From Nocardia nova NBRC 15556 (GTDB lineage Bacteria; Actinomycetota; Actinomycetes; Mycobacteriales; Mycobacteriaceae): a stretch of DNA of 64,000 nucleotides. The position numbers and the translations under genes were made by a program. Positions 8,296-17,052 of this stretch are shown piece by piece. Position 1 is the first letter of the stretch; each line of letters begins with the position of its first letter. The notes beneath the pieces were generated by a model that made no database searches, had not been told where the DNA came from, and saw only the letters and a list, made by a program, of their open reading frames with translations. The stretch lies in assembly GCF_001613005.1 (NCBI RefSeq), contig NZ_BDBN01000027.1, positions 53,141-117,140 of the forward strand, read 5' to 3'.

Positions 8296-10188
8296 GTGTT
8301 CAGGCCCCGGATCGGCATCCGCACCCGCGTCGTCGCGGTGGCGGCCATTCCCTGCATGTCGTTGTTGCTCGTCGCCGTAGGCGCCGCAGGTCACTTCCTG
8401 CAAACCGGCCAGCACGCCCGTGATTGGGCGGCCCAGAACCGTCGCGCACTCGAGCCGGTGGTCACCATGGTCGAAGCGATGCAACAGGAACGGCAGCTGA
8501 CCATGGTGGCCGCCCAGCGGGGACAGCCGGTCCCGACTCTTGCATCGGCACGCGCGCACGTCGACCACGCGCTTGCCGACCTCACTCCTATGGGCGAGGC
8601 GCTGGCCGCTATCGATCCCACCGGATTCCGCGACGTCCTCGGCAACTCCGTGACGGTACTCGCGAAGCTGCCCGCCACCCGCTCGGGCATCGATGCCGGC
8701 ACGCTGAACGCCGACGATGCCTACGATTACTACAACCGAGCAGTCGAGGTCATCACCACCGGATCGGCCGTCGCGGCGCAGCGCGCACCCGATACGGCCA
8801 CCGCGCGGGAATTGAGTACCGGGCTGTCCATGTTTCGCGCGGTAGAGGCGATGTCCCGGGCTCATGCGCTGGCCGCAGCGGCCACACCCCGCGGATTCAC
8901 CGCCGAACAGCTGCAGCGTTTCACCCGTGAGGTCGGCTACTACCGGATCGCGCTGGACCACTTGGCATGGCAGCTTTCCGGTCCGCAGCGAGATCGGCTG
9001 CGCGCGTTGTCCGACAGCGGCGACTGGCGCACGACCATCGCCGCCGAAGATGCGCTGATCGTCGCCGCGCCCGGAGCCGGCATCGTCGGCGACGCCGCAT
9101 CGGAAGCAGCCGCGCACGCAACATCCGGACTACTCGAACTCTGGCGCGCGCAGAATGCCGCCGCCGGGGTGTCGGCGCAAGCGGCCGGTGACCGGATCTC
9201 GCACCGCTCGATGCTCGCCGCTTTCGCGGCGGTTGCCATCGCGGTGATCGCGGTCGCGGCCGCGCTCGTCGCCGCGGACCGGCTGGCTCGCCGGCTGGTG
9301 CGCCTGCGCACCGACACCACCGACCTGGCCGAGCGACGCCTGCCCGCCATCATGAGCCGTTTACGCCGTGGAGAGCAGGTGCAGATCGACAATGAAGTCG
9401 TCCGACTCGATCCGGGCGCCGACGAGATCGGGGATGTGGCCGCCGCCTTCAACCAGGCACAGTTCGCGGCGATATCGGCTGCCGCTTCGGAGGCTGTCAC
9501 CCGTAACGGCGTCCGGGCTGTCTTCGTCAACATCGCCCATCGGAGCCAGCTCGTGGTGCACCGGCAACTCGAGGTGCTCGACCAGGCAGAACGTGACGCC
9601 GATGATCCGAGCTATCTGCAGACCCTGTTCGCACTGGACCACCTGGCGACCCGCGCCAGACGCAATGCCGAAAACCTGATCATCCTCGGTGGGGAACGCC
9701 CCGCCCGGCGCTGGCGCAATCCGGTGTCGCTGTTCGACATCGTGCGCAGCGCCGCGGCCGAAACCACCGACTACCAGCGCGTGGACATCACCCGACTGCC
9801 CGATGTGCGAATCGCCGGTCATGTGGTCGCCGACGTCGTTCACCTGCTGGCGGAGCTGATGGACAACGCCACCGCGTTCTCCCCGCCACAGTCGCGGGTG
9901 CGCGTCGACGGCCGCGTGATCGGTGGCGATGTGCGCTTGGCGGTGTGCGACCAAGGGCTCGGCATGGATCCCGCAGAATTGGGGCGGCGCAACGAGCTTC
10001 TCTCGGCGGCACCGGATTTCGGCATCGCCGCACTGACAGGCGACTTCCGTCTAGGCCTGTTCGTGGTGGCCGCACTCGCCGGACAGCACGGACTGTCGGT
10101 GCGGCTGACCGAATCCGAGTACGGCGGTATCAGCGCGGTCGTATCCATCCCCGCGACGCTGTTGTCCTCGTCAGAGGCCATCGAGTAG
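8296..10188 (+). CDS. Membrane sensor histidine kinase-like protein with NIT and HAMP domains
   Basis: A 630-residue membrane protein. A first membrane helix lies near residues 15-35, an extracytoplasmic nitrate/nitrite-sensing-type helical domain at about 40-295, a second helix near 303-325, then HAMP and a GHKL ATPase domain. The ATPase N box has Asn524 (ELMDNATAFSPP) and the G1 box is DQGLGM. The region before it (FVNIAHRSQLVVHRQL, His415) matches the CvnA-type kinases of actinobacterial conservons, which often lack a canonical phosphoacceptor. No roadblock, DUF742, GTPase or response-regulator gene follows, so it is an orphan. Leaderless GTG start behind an operator shared with the catabolic genes, suggesting a role in sensing the substrate or its effects. 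Confidence 0.8.
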   Translation: MFRPRIGIRTRVVAVAAIPCMSLLLVAVGAAGHFLQTGQHARDWAAQNRRALEPVVTMVEAMQQERQLTMVAAQRGQPVPTLASARAHVDHALADLTPMGEALAAIDPTGFRDVLGNSVTVLAKLPATRSGIDAGTLNADDAYDYYNRAVEVITTGSAVAAQRAPDTATARELSTGLSMFRAVEAMSRAHALAAAATPRGFTAEQLQRFTREVGYYRIALDHLAWQLSGPQRDRLRALSDSGDWRTTIAAEDALIVAAPGAGIVGDAASEAAAHATSGLLELWRAQNAAAGVSAQAAGDRISHRSMLAAFAAVAIAVIAVAAALVAADRLARRLVRLRTDTTDLAERRLPAIMSRLRRGEQVQIDNEVVRLDPGADEIGDVAAAFNQAQFAAISAAASEAVTRNGVRAVFVNIAHRSQLVVHRQLEVLDQAERDADDPSYLQTLFALDHLATRARRNAENLIILGGERPARRWRNPVSLFDIVRSAAAETTDYQRVDITRLPDVRIAGHVVADVVHLLAELMDNATAFSPPQSRVRVDGRVIGGDVRLAVCDQGLGMDPAELGRRNELLSAAPDFGIAALTGDFRLGLFVVAALAGQHGLSVRLTESEYGGISAVVSIPATLLSSSEAIE

Positions 10189-10369
10189 GCGACGCGAGGT
10201 CGTCGACCACGAATCCGAGGTGATGGATACGTGAACCTGATTGCCGCACAGGAGAATTCGGTACCGCGCGCATGCGGTGTGCGTCGGACAGACCGATGCG
10301 TTGCAGAGTCCGGTGTTCGACACCGTCGATGAGGCATGCATAGTTCGATTCCTCGAAAACCGTGCTGCC

Positions 10370-10921
10370 TCACCCCCACCGCCAGGTGTCCAGTGGCATC
10401 CATGTGCTGGACCGTGGATCGGGTTCGGGGGCCAGCTGTTTGAATGCGGAGCGATGAAACAGCAGCGGAGGGCCCGCATGCTGCACATCCGCTTCGATCA
10501 CCCGGCCGATCACGATGGTGTGATCACCGCCGTCGACCTCACGCTCCAGCGCGCAGGTCAGTGACGCGATCGCTCCCTCCAGCCTGGGGGCGCCGTTCGC
10601 CGCGGGATGCCAGGTGATTCCGGCGAATTTGTCGGCGCCGCTCATCGCGAACTGCCGGCACAACCCTTGCTGGTCGGCAGCGAGGATGTTCACACAGAAC
10701 TGTCCGGATTCCCGGATATGTGGCCAGGTCGAGGAGGTGCGGGCCGGGCAGAAACAGATCAGCGGCGGATCCAGGGACAGTGACGAAAACGACTGGCAAG
10801 TAAATCCGACGGGTTTGCCGGCGGAGATCGCTGTGATCACGGTGACCCCGCTGCAGAAATGGCCCAGCACCGCCTTGTAGTCCGAGGCCCCCAGTCCGTT
10901 GTTTTCCGATGCGCGGGCCAC
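10370..10921 (-). CDS. Flavin reductase, HsaB-like
   Basis: A 183-residue flavin:NADH reductase of the HpaC/HsaB type that supplies reduced flavin to a partner hydroxylase. The block GHFCSGVTVITAI and SLDPPLICFCPARTSSTW, then FCVNILAADQQGLCRQFA and DKFAGITWHP, closely resemble HsaB, partner of the 3-HSA hydroxylase HsaA. The GTG start at 10921 is chosen because AGGAG lies eight bases upstream and because the stop of the upstream truncated SDR overlaps it by one base. The likely partner is the HsaA-like protein at 22160, in a different operon that carries the same predicted operator. Confidence 0.82.
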   Translation of the reverse strand: MARASENNGLGASDYKAVLGHFCSGVTVITAISAGKPVGFTCQSFSSLSLDPPLICFCPARTSSTWPHIRESGQFCVNILAADQQGLCRQFAMSGADKFAGITWHPAANGAPRLEGAIASLTCALEREVDGGDHTIVIGRVIEADVQHAGPPLLFHRSAFKQLAPEPDPRSSTWMPLDTWRWG

Positions 10922-11073
10922 TACTGCTGCTCCTGTCCGGTGTCGCCCGGTACGACCCGGGCGCCGGGCATCGAGAATCGGTGCGCGTGTGCGGCACTTC
11001 GGCCGCGGCCCGCTCCGGTGATGAGCACAACCTTGTCTTGTAGTCCCAGCCACTCTTCGGTCGTGTCGTTCAT
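10921..11073 (-). pseudogene. Truncated SDR, N-terminal 50 residues
   Basis: A strong ribosome site (GGAGG, four bases upstream) leads into an ATG and the first beta-alpha unit of an SDR: residues around LQDKVVLITGAGRGR carry the TGxxxG(x)G cofactor motif. The frame ends after 50 codons, before the NAAG and YxxxK motifs. The TAG stop shares one base with the GTG of the HsaB-like reductase, so it may survive as a translational coupler. It looks like a deletion remnant of a larger SDR gene that once stood between the KstD-like gene and the reductase. Confidence 0.6.
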
Positions 11074-11171
11074 GCCGCCTCCGGATCGGTCGACGGCGGC
11101 CCGTGCTGGCTGCCGGCGCCGATCGTCTTCATCGATATGCGTTGGAGTGGAGCGCTTTTCACCATTGTCGT

Positions 11172-12875
11172 CTAGGCCGGCTCGGTCGTCTCCTGCGCGG
11201 CGTGGCGCGCGGCGATGTACCCGAAGACCAGCCCCTGGCCGATGGTCGCCCCGGCTCCGGGATAGCTGGCGCCGAAGGCGTTCGCGGCGGTGTTGCCGAT
11301 CGCGTACAGCCCTTCGATGACGCCGCCGTCTTCACGCAGGACCCGCGCGTCCTGGTCGGCGACCACCCCACCGCAGGTGCCCAGATCGCTGAGAATCATC
11401 TTGACCGCGTAGTACGGGGCTTTCCGCAGCGGTGCCAGATTCGGGTTCGGCGAAACGGTGGGATCGCCGTAATAACGGTCGTAGGCGCTTGCGCCGCGCG
11501 CGAATTCCGGATCGGTTCCGGTCTCGGCGTAGCGGTTCATATTCTGGAAGGTCTCGGTGAACGCGTCCTCGGGTACCCCGATAGCCCGCGCGAGTGCAGC
11601 GGGATCGTCGGCACGGTGGGCGATACCGGACTCGAACCAGGCCTGCGGAAGGGGCTGGCGGGGAAAGTACTGTCCGGCAGGGATGTAATTGTTGCGGTAA
11701 CGCTGATCGAATACCAGCCACATCTGTTCGGCCGGATCTCCTCGCCGCTCCCGCGACAGCAGGGCCTGTCCGAACGACATGTAGTCCATCGCCTCGTTCA
11801 CGAAGCGCCGGCCGGTCTGGTCGACGACGAACGAGCCCGGCAGCGAGCGTTCGGCGAGCATGACCAGCGGCGCCGCGCCGGGCAGTGGCGCGAAAGCGGG
11901 AAACCACCATGCCTGATCCATCAGCGCGGTCCCGGCACCGAGTTCCTGGGCCGCAGTGATGGCGTCACCGGTGTTGCCCTCGGATCCCAGACTGGCGTCG
12001 GCATCGAGCCGCGGCGACTGGAACTTGTACCGCGCGGCCATATCGTGATCGAAGCCTCCGGCGGCCAGCACCACCCCTCGCCGCGCGGTCACCGTGACCT
12101 CACGATCACCTTGGCGCACCACCGCGCCGGCGACCCGGTCGCCGTCACGAATCAGCCGGACCAGGCTGGTCTCGGTCCACACCGGAATTCCCGCTCGCAG
12201 CACGCCCGCGAACAGACCCGCTGCCAAAGCCTGTCCCCCGGCCAGATATTCGCGTCCGATCACCATGCCGCCGATACCGAGGGCCGCCCGCCGCAGAATG
12301 CGCGAGAACGCCTTGATCGGTTTGCGCGCAACAAGATTCATCCACTTGTAGTCCGCGCCGGTGACCGGCATCGGCACCGGTGCCTCCATCACACCGGGAC
12401 GCAGCCGCGGACGCTGCTCCCCCAGGATCGAGGCATCGAACGGGCGGCACTCGCACGTCCGGCCCTCTGCCCGGCCGCCGGGCTCCTCCGGGTGGTAGTC
12501 CGAATAGCCCTTCGCCCAGAAGAATCGCATCGGCGTGGTCCGCTCGAGCATCTCGACCGCCGCGGCACCGGCATCGAGGAAAGCCTGCCCACGCTCGGCA
12601 GGAGCGGTATCACCAACGACCGACCGCAAATATGCGCGCGCCTCGGCCAGATCGGGGTCCGAATCGGGCAGGCTGGAGTTACCCGGAATCCAGAACGCAC
12701 CACCGGACCGCGCGGTCGAACCACCCACATAAGCGGTTTTCTCGACGATCACACTCGACAGCCCCTGTTCGTGGGCCGCCAGCGCCGCGGCCATACCGGT
12801 GCCGGAACCAACGACCAGTAGGTCGACGATCACCTCGTGGGCGGTCGTGAGCGGGGGCATCGGCTTCTTCGCCAT
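11172..12875 (-). CDS. KstD-like FAD-binding 3-ketosteroid dehydrogenase
   Basis: A 567-residue flavoprotein of the 3-oxosteroid 1-dehydrogenase/fumarate reductase family. The FAD motif GSGTG is at residues 23-27, with Glu at the end of beta-2 (VIVEK) and the GGSTARSGGAFW segment. The C-terminal LYAIGNTAANAFGASYPGAG segment keeps the Tyr that acts in substrate binding and catalysis in KstD1 (YPGPG region). It probably desaturates ring A of a 3-keto substrate. The ATG at 12875 is preferred over one 14 codons upstream because GGAG precedes it. First gene of the operon with the truncated SDR and the HsaB-like reductase. Confidence 0.82.
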   Translation of the reverse strand: MAKKPMPPLTTAHEVIVDLLVVGSGTGMAAALAAHEQGLSSVIVEKTAYVGGSTARSGGAFWIPGNSSLPDSDPDLAEARAYLRSVVGDTAPAERGQAFLDAGAAAVEMLERTTPMRFFWAKGYSDYHPEEPGGRAEGRTCECRPFDASILGEQRPRLRPGVMEAPVPMPVTGADYKWMNLVARKPIKAFSRILRRAALGIGGMVIGREYLAGGQALAAGLFAGVLRAGIPVWTETSLVRLIRDGDRVAGAVVRQGDREVTVTARRGVVLAAGGFDHDMAARYKFQSPRLDADASLGSEGNTGDAITAAQELGAGTALMDQAWWFPAFAPLPGAAPLVMLAERSLPGSFVVDQTGRRFVNEAMDYMSFGQALLSRERRGDPAEQMWLVFDQRYRNNYIPAGQYFPRQPLPQAWFESGIAHRADDPAALARAIGVPEDAFTETFQNMNRYAETGTDPEFARGASAYDRYYGDPTVSPNPNLAPLRKAPYYAVKMILSDLGTCGGVVADQDARVLREDGGVIEGLYAIGNTAANAFGASYPGAGATIGQGLVFGYIAARHAAQETTEPA

Positions 12876-12915
12876 GATTCGGAACTCCACTCTCAGGGGT
12901 GGGACGGATTGCCCC

Positions 12916-12966
12916 AACCTAGATTCGCGCGAACGGCAGTCGAACGTGGTCTTCCATTCAGTGGGA
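12916..12966 (-). promoter_or_regulatory. Predicted IclR-type operator plus -10 box, KstD-like operon
   Basis: Operator TTCCA-TTCAG-TGGGA at 12952-12966 and, leftward, TAGGTT at 12921-12916 with 33 bp spacing. The predicted start of transcription is near 12909, giving a leader of about 34 nt. Confidence 0.65.
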
Positions 12967-12977
12967 GAGCCCGCGAA

Positions 12978-13029
12978 TTCCGCTGAGCGGAAACGGCTTC
13001 TGTCGCACCGTCCGGTGCCCGGTTAGCGT
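12978..13029 (+). promoter_or_regulatory. Predicted IclR-type operator plus -10 box, NTF2-like gene
   Basis: A perfect palindrome outside the centre, TTCCG-CTGAG-CGGAA, at 12978-12992, then TAGCGT at 13024-13029 (34 bp spacing) and the ATG six bases further on. It stands 26 bp, centre to centre, from the leftward operator, so each divergent promoter has its own site. Confidence 0.68.
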
Positions 13030-13035
13030 CCGGAC

Positions 13036-13560
13036 ATGAGTAACACGTGGAGCAGAGAAGAACTGGAATCGGCGTTTCAGACCTGGCATGCGACGGTCAC
13101 CCGCGCGGCCTCGGGCACGGGCAGCTGGCGCGAATTCGTCGACCTGTTCACCCCCGACGCCGAATATCACGAGCAAATGGTCGGAGTTCTGAAAGGACCC
13201 GACGCCATCTGGGCGTGGGCCGAGCCGACCCTCGCGCAGTTTCCGGGTTCCGCGATGACCTCGTTTCCCGATTATTGGCATCTGATCGACGATGTCAACG
13301 GTGTGATCGTGGTGAAGCTGAACAATCTGATGCGCGATCCGGGTGACGGCTCACAGATGGGCGCCGACAACATCAGCATTCTGACCTACGCCGGGAATGG
13401 AAAGTTTTCCAAAGAGGAAGATATCTACGATCCCGCCGAATTCGTCCGGCTCGTTCCCGAGTGGTGCCGACGTGCCATGGAACTCGGCACTCTCGGCGAA
13501 GCCGAGCTGGCATGGTGCAAACAGGCGCTGCCCGCAGCAGAATCGGACTCCGTCTCGTAA
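13036..13560 (+). CDS. NTF2-like/SnoaL-type protein
   Basis: A 174-residue single-domain protein of the NTF2-like superfamily (SnoaL/ketosteroid isomerase group), with an N-terminal helix, WREFVDLFTPDAEYHEQMVG and the PDAIWAW segment. Members catalyse isomerisation, dehydration or cyclisation on polycyclic ketones, or only bind ligands. The ATG follows a -10 box by six bases, so translation should be leaderless. It is divergent from the KstD-like operon and has its own operator, which suggests a step on the same substrate. The exact reaction cannot be read from the sequence. Confidence 0.7.
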   Translation: MSNTWSREELESAFQTWHATVTRAASGTGSWREFVDLFTPDAEYHEQMVGVLKGPDAIWAWAEPTLAQFPGSAMTSFPDYWHLIDDVNGVIVVKLNNLMRDPGDGSQMGADNISILTYAGNGKFSKEEDIYDPAEFVRLVPEWCRRAMELGTLGEAELAWCKQALPAAESDSVS

Positions 13561-13613
13561 GCGCTCAGGCCGGGTGCGCCCGCGTGGTCGCGGGCTCACC
13601 CGGCGCGCGTTTC

Positions 13614-13874
13614 TCAGTGCAGCCGCGGGATATCGTCACCGGTCGGCAGTTGAATTCTGGATTCCGGCAGGGCGTGTTCGCGCACCGCGCGGTCGATCCG
13701 GCGACGCAGGACATCGCAGCCGCGTTCCTGATGCCCCACACCCCGGCCCTGGGCCGCGATCACCGGGCATCGTCCGGCCTCGCCGGTCCACTGGACAGAC
13801 GTATGCGCCGCACTGAATTTCTCGATCAGCACGCGCTGGCCGCACTGCTCGCAGTCGAGCGGACGCATGGTCAT
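13614..13874 (-). CDS. Small Cys-containing protein in BVMO/OYE operon
   Basis: An 86-residue protein with a paired-Cys motif CEQCGQRV at residues 8-15, a FSAAHTSVQW segment and two further Cys residues. It resembles short conserved proteins of actinobacterial oxygenase clusters with a rubredoxin-like or zinc-ribbon knuckle, but no function is established. The ATG overlaps the TGA stop of the OYE gene (ATGA), so it is probably translated by coupling. Last gene of the SDR-SDR-BVMO-OYE operon. It could be a metal-binding accessory or electron-transfer factor for the OYE; this is inference. Confidence 0.65.
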   Translation of the reverse strand: MTMRPLDCEQCGQRVLIEKFSAAHTSVQWTGEAGRCPVIAAQGRGVGHQERGCDVLRRRIDRAVREHALPESRIQLPTGDDIPRLH

Positions 13875-15064
13875 CGCGCGGCCGATTGCGGCACGGCCAA
13901 TACGCAGTGCGTGTCGTAGAAGATCGTCGGCATGCACTTGTTGCAATGGATGCACAACGACTTCGTCTGGTTATCCTTCGCGATCCGGTTGATCAGATCC
14001 GGCTCGCGCAGCAGGGCACGAGCCATCGCGACGAATTCGAATCCCTCGGCCATCGCGGTGTCCATAGCAGCCTTGTCCGTGATGCCGCCCAGCAACACGA
14101 GCGGCATCGACACGTTCGCCCGGATCTGGCGCGCCGCGTCGAGCATGAACAGATCTTCGTACGGATAGTCGTGCAGGAAGAATTTGCCCGCGACCTTCAC
14201 GCCGAACCGCATCAGCGGTGACATGACCGCGGCGAATTCGTTCAGCGGTGCCTCGCCTTTGAACAAATACATCGGATTAAGCAGGGAACTGCCGATGGTG
14301 AGTTCGATGGCGTCCAGACTGCCGTCGGCTTCCAGCCACTGCGCGACCTGGATTGCCTCGTCGAGCCAGAACCCGCCCGGCACACCGTCGTCCATGTTCA
14401 GTTTGGCCAGTACCGCGATGCGGTCCCCTGCGGCCTCGCGCACCTCCGCGGCGACCTCGCGAACGAGGCGAGCGCGATTGCGCAGTGAGCCACCGTAGGA
14501 ATCCTTGCGCCGGTTCAGGGCCGGGCTCAGGAACGAACTCGCGAAGTAGTTGTGGCCGAAATGGATTTCCACGGCATCGAATCCCGATTCGATCGCCAGC
14601 CGGGTCGCGGTGCCGTGAGCGGTGCGGATCCGGGCGATATCGGCGAGTGTCGCGGCATGGGTGAGCTGCGGACCCATCGGGCTGATCCGCCGCGACGCCG
14701 ACAACGCCGGGTAGCCGTTGGATTTCGCGTTCGCCACCGGTCCGGCGTGACCGATCTGGGCCGACGCTGCCGCCCCCTCGGCATGGACAGCGTCGGTGAG
14801 CCGGCGCAGGCCGGGTATCGCCTCGTCGCGCATCCAGAGCTGATCGGCCTCGGTACGACCTTCCGGCGCCACCGCGCAATAGGCGACCGTCGTCATCCCG
14901 ACTCCCCCGGCAGCCACCTGCCGGTGGAATTCGATGAGCTGATCACTGACCAGCGCACCCGGGGCCATGTGCTCGAAGGTCGCGGATTTGATGGTTCGGT
15001 TGCGCAGCGTCACCGGGCCCAGCCGAGCCGGGGCGAGAACATCGGGAATCGAATTCGCGGTCAC
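13871..15064 (-). CDS. Old yellow enzyme-family NADH:flavin oxidoreductase with C-terminal Cys cluster
   Basis: A 397-residue TIM-barrel ene-reductase. Family marks are PARLGPVTLRNRTIKSAT, SAQIGHAG, FDAVEIHFGHNYFASSFLSP and the FMN-phosphate region GFEFVAMARALLREPDLI. The C-terminus carries CIHCNKC plus one more Cys nine residues on (C-x2-C-x2-C-x9-C), the pattern of the 4Fe-4S site of 2,4-dienoyl-CoA reductase and BaiCD-type enzymes, but the FAD/NAD module of those enzymes is absent. The GTG start overlaps the BVMO stop (GTGA). A close paralogue is at 41230. Probably reduces or oxidises a C=C bond of a cyclic enone. Confidence 0.85.
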   Translation of the reverse strand: MTANSIPDVLAPARLGPVTLRNRTIKSATFEHMAPGALVSDQLIEFHRQVAAGGVGMTTVAYCAVAPEGRTEADQLWMRDEAIPGLRRLTDAVHAEGAAASAQIGHAGPVANAKSNGYPALSASRRISPMGPQLTHAATLADIARIRTAHGTATRLAIESGFDAVEIHFGHNYFASSFLSPALNRRKDSYGGSLRNRARLVREVAAEVREAAGDRIAVLAKLNMDDGVPGGFWLDEAIQVAQWLEADGSLDAIELTIGSSLLNPMYLFKGEAPLNEFAAVMSPLMRFGVKVAGKFFLHDYPYEDLFMLDAARQIRANVSMPLVLLGGITDKAAMDTAMAEGFEFVAMARALLREPDLINRIAKDNQTKSLCIHCNKCMPTIFYDTHCVLAVPQSAAR

Positions 15065-17052
15065 GACAATGCCTTTCGATGCGGCAGGAAGGTCAGATCC
15101 TCGGGGTGCGGGGCGCGCAGCATGGTCCAGTAGTCGACGAGCCGCCACGGGCACGGCACGACCGCACGCCCCGCGGAATTGCGGTAGTACCCGTTGACCT
15201 GCGCGCCGGGGTGCACCCATACGGTCTCGTCGAGCGCCTCGTCGACGCGCTCGTTGTACTCGTCCTGCGCCCGCTGCTCGACATCCATCGCGGCGTGGTC
15301 GTTCTCGAGCAAGTACTGCAGGCACTCGATGATGTAGTGGACCTGCTCCTCACCGGTGATGTTGTGTCCAGCACCGTGATTGGGCGCGGAGTTCGGCCCG
15401 GCGGTGATGAACAGGTTCGGGAATCCGGAAACCTGTACTCCCAGGTACGCCCGCGGGTCCTCGCCGCCTTTCCAGATCTGCGCCAGCGTCGCGCCGTCGC
15501 GGCCGGCGATGTCGATCGTGGTGGTGAACTGCAGTTCGAATCCGGTCGCGAGGATGATCACGTCGGCGGGTATGACGGTGCCCTCGGTGGTCACGACACC
15601 GTCGGGTGTGATTCGCTCGAACGAGGCCCTGTGCAGGTGTACGTGGTCGCGGTTCAGCGCTTTGAAGAATCCGGGGTCTTTGACGATCCGCTTCGCGTAG
15701 GGGCGGAAATCGGGAGTCAGCTTTTCGACCATATCCGGCCGGTCCGGGAAGCTGTTGCGCAGATACTCCTGCGCGGTGCGCAGGACCATGTCGTTGGCCG
15801 GCGATGCGGACAGGTGGGTGGCCGCCCATTCCTTGTCGATACGCGGCAGCGGATAAAGGTTGTCGGAGGCGAACCAATAGGTGCGCAGCCGGAACCACTT
15901 GTCGTAGAAGGGCAGATGGGCCATCGCCCACTTCTCGCCGGCCGGGACGTCGCCGCCGACCGTCTTCTCCGGGACCAGCCAGTGCGGACTGCGCACGACC
16001 ACGTCAAGGGTGTCGACCTCGTCGACGATGCTCGCTACGACCTGCACCGAGGTGCAGCCGGTACCGAGAACGACCACGCGCTTGCCGCGCAGATCGATCT
16101 CGGTATCCCATTCGGCGGTGTGCACGAGCGTCCCGGCGAAGGTGTCCATACCCGGCACATCCGGAATGTTGGGGGAATTGAGCATGCCGAGCGCGGTGAT
16201 CACCGCGCGGGCGCGGTGGTGGGTCAGCTCACCGTCGCGATCCTCGGTGACGACCTCCCAGCGGTTCTCCTGGTCCAGCCAGGTGGCCGATCGCACGCGG
16301 GTGCCGAATCGAATGTGCTCGCGCAGCCGGTATTTCTCGACTACACCGAGCAGGTATTCCTGATATTCCGGTCCGGTCGGGTAATACCGCGACCAGTTCG
16401 GGTTCAGCTCGAACGAGTAGGAGTAGTAGTGACTCGGGGTGTCCACAGCCGCGCCGGGATAGGTGTTGCGCTGCCAGGTGCCGCCGATATCGTCGCGCTC
16501 CTCGAAGATGGTGAACGGAAAACCCGCTTCCGCCAACTTGATTCCGGCGTTGATGCCGACGATCCCGGCGCCGATCACGACGACGTCGAAGTCCGCGGGC
16601 GGGGTGACCGTCACCGGGACATGGCGCCGATCCTTGGTGAATCCGGCCTGTTCCAGCAGTATCGGCACGAATTCGTCGTCCACCCGCTGCGCGGTGCAGA
16701 CCGTCGCCATGCGTTGGAACAGCTCGTCGTCCGGAACATCCAGGGTTGCAACCGAATCGGGCGTCAAGACCTCGCGCGCGCGGGCGCGGATGTCCGCGGC
16801 GACATCGTCGGGATAGGTGCCGGGCGGGACCGTCGGACGCGTGCCGGTGCGGTAGTGATTGCCCGGCTCCTCGATCGTCAGGCGCGGACCGAATTCGTCG
16901 AGCAGTCCCACGTCGCCGGTTACGTGCACCATCGACATGAGCAGCGGCGCCACCTCGCACTCGTCGATGGCCCGGTGGAGTGCGGCCTCCGGATCGGAGG
17001 CGGCGGTAGCGTCGGAGGAAGATGGGACGCCGGTGACGATGGTCTCTGTCAT
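15061..17052 (-). CDS. Baeyer-Villiger monooxygenase with N-terminal extension
   Basis: A 663-residue flavin monooxygenase that inserts oxygen next to a ketone, giving an ester or lactone. After an N-terminal extension of about 150 residues, as in 4-hydroxyacetophenone monooxygenase, come the FAD motif (GAGIVG), the BVMO fingerprint FAGTLVHTAEWD near residue 305 and the NADPH motif GTGCTSVQV. FITAGPNSAPNHGAGHN marks the C-terminal part. The ATG overlaps the upstream SDR stop (ATGA), and its own stop overlaps the OYE start. Its ketone may be produced by the two SDRs ahead of it. Steroid, terpenoid or aryl ketone are all possible. Confidence 0.88.
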   Translation of the reverse strand: MTETIVTGVPSSSDATAASDPEAALHRAIDECEVAPLLMSMVHVTGDVGLLDEFGPRLTIEEPGNHYRTGTRPTVPPGTYPDDVAADIRARAREVLTPDSVATLDVPDDELFQRMATVCTAQRVDDEFVPILLEQAGFTKDRRHVPVTVTPPADFDVVVIGAGIVGINAGIKLAEAGFPFTIFEERDDIGGTWQRNTYPGAAVDTPSHYYSYSFELNPNWSRYYPTGPEYQEYLLGVVEKYRLREHIRFGTRVRSATWLDQENRWEVVTEDRDGELTHHRARAVITALGMLNSPNIPDVPGMDTFAGTLVHTAEWDTEIDLRGKRVVVLGTGCTSVQVVASIVDEVDTLDVVVRSPHWLVPEKTVGGDVPAGEKWAMAHLPFYDKWFRLRTYWFASDNLYPLPRIDKEWAATHLSASPANDMVLRTAQEYLRNSFPDRPDMVEKLTPDFRPYAKRIVKDPGFFKALNRDHVHLHRASFERITPDGVVTTEGTVIPADVIILATGFELQFTTTIDIAGRDGATLAQIWKGGEDPRAYLGVQVSGFPNLFITAGPNSAPNHGAGHNITGEEQVHYIIECLQYLLENDHAAMDVEQRAQDEYNERVDEALDETVWVHPGAQVNGYYRNSAGRAVVPCPWRLVDYWTMLRAPHPEDLTFLPHRKALS

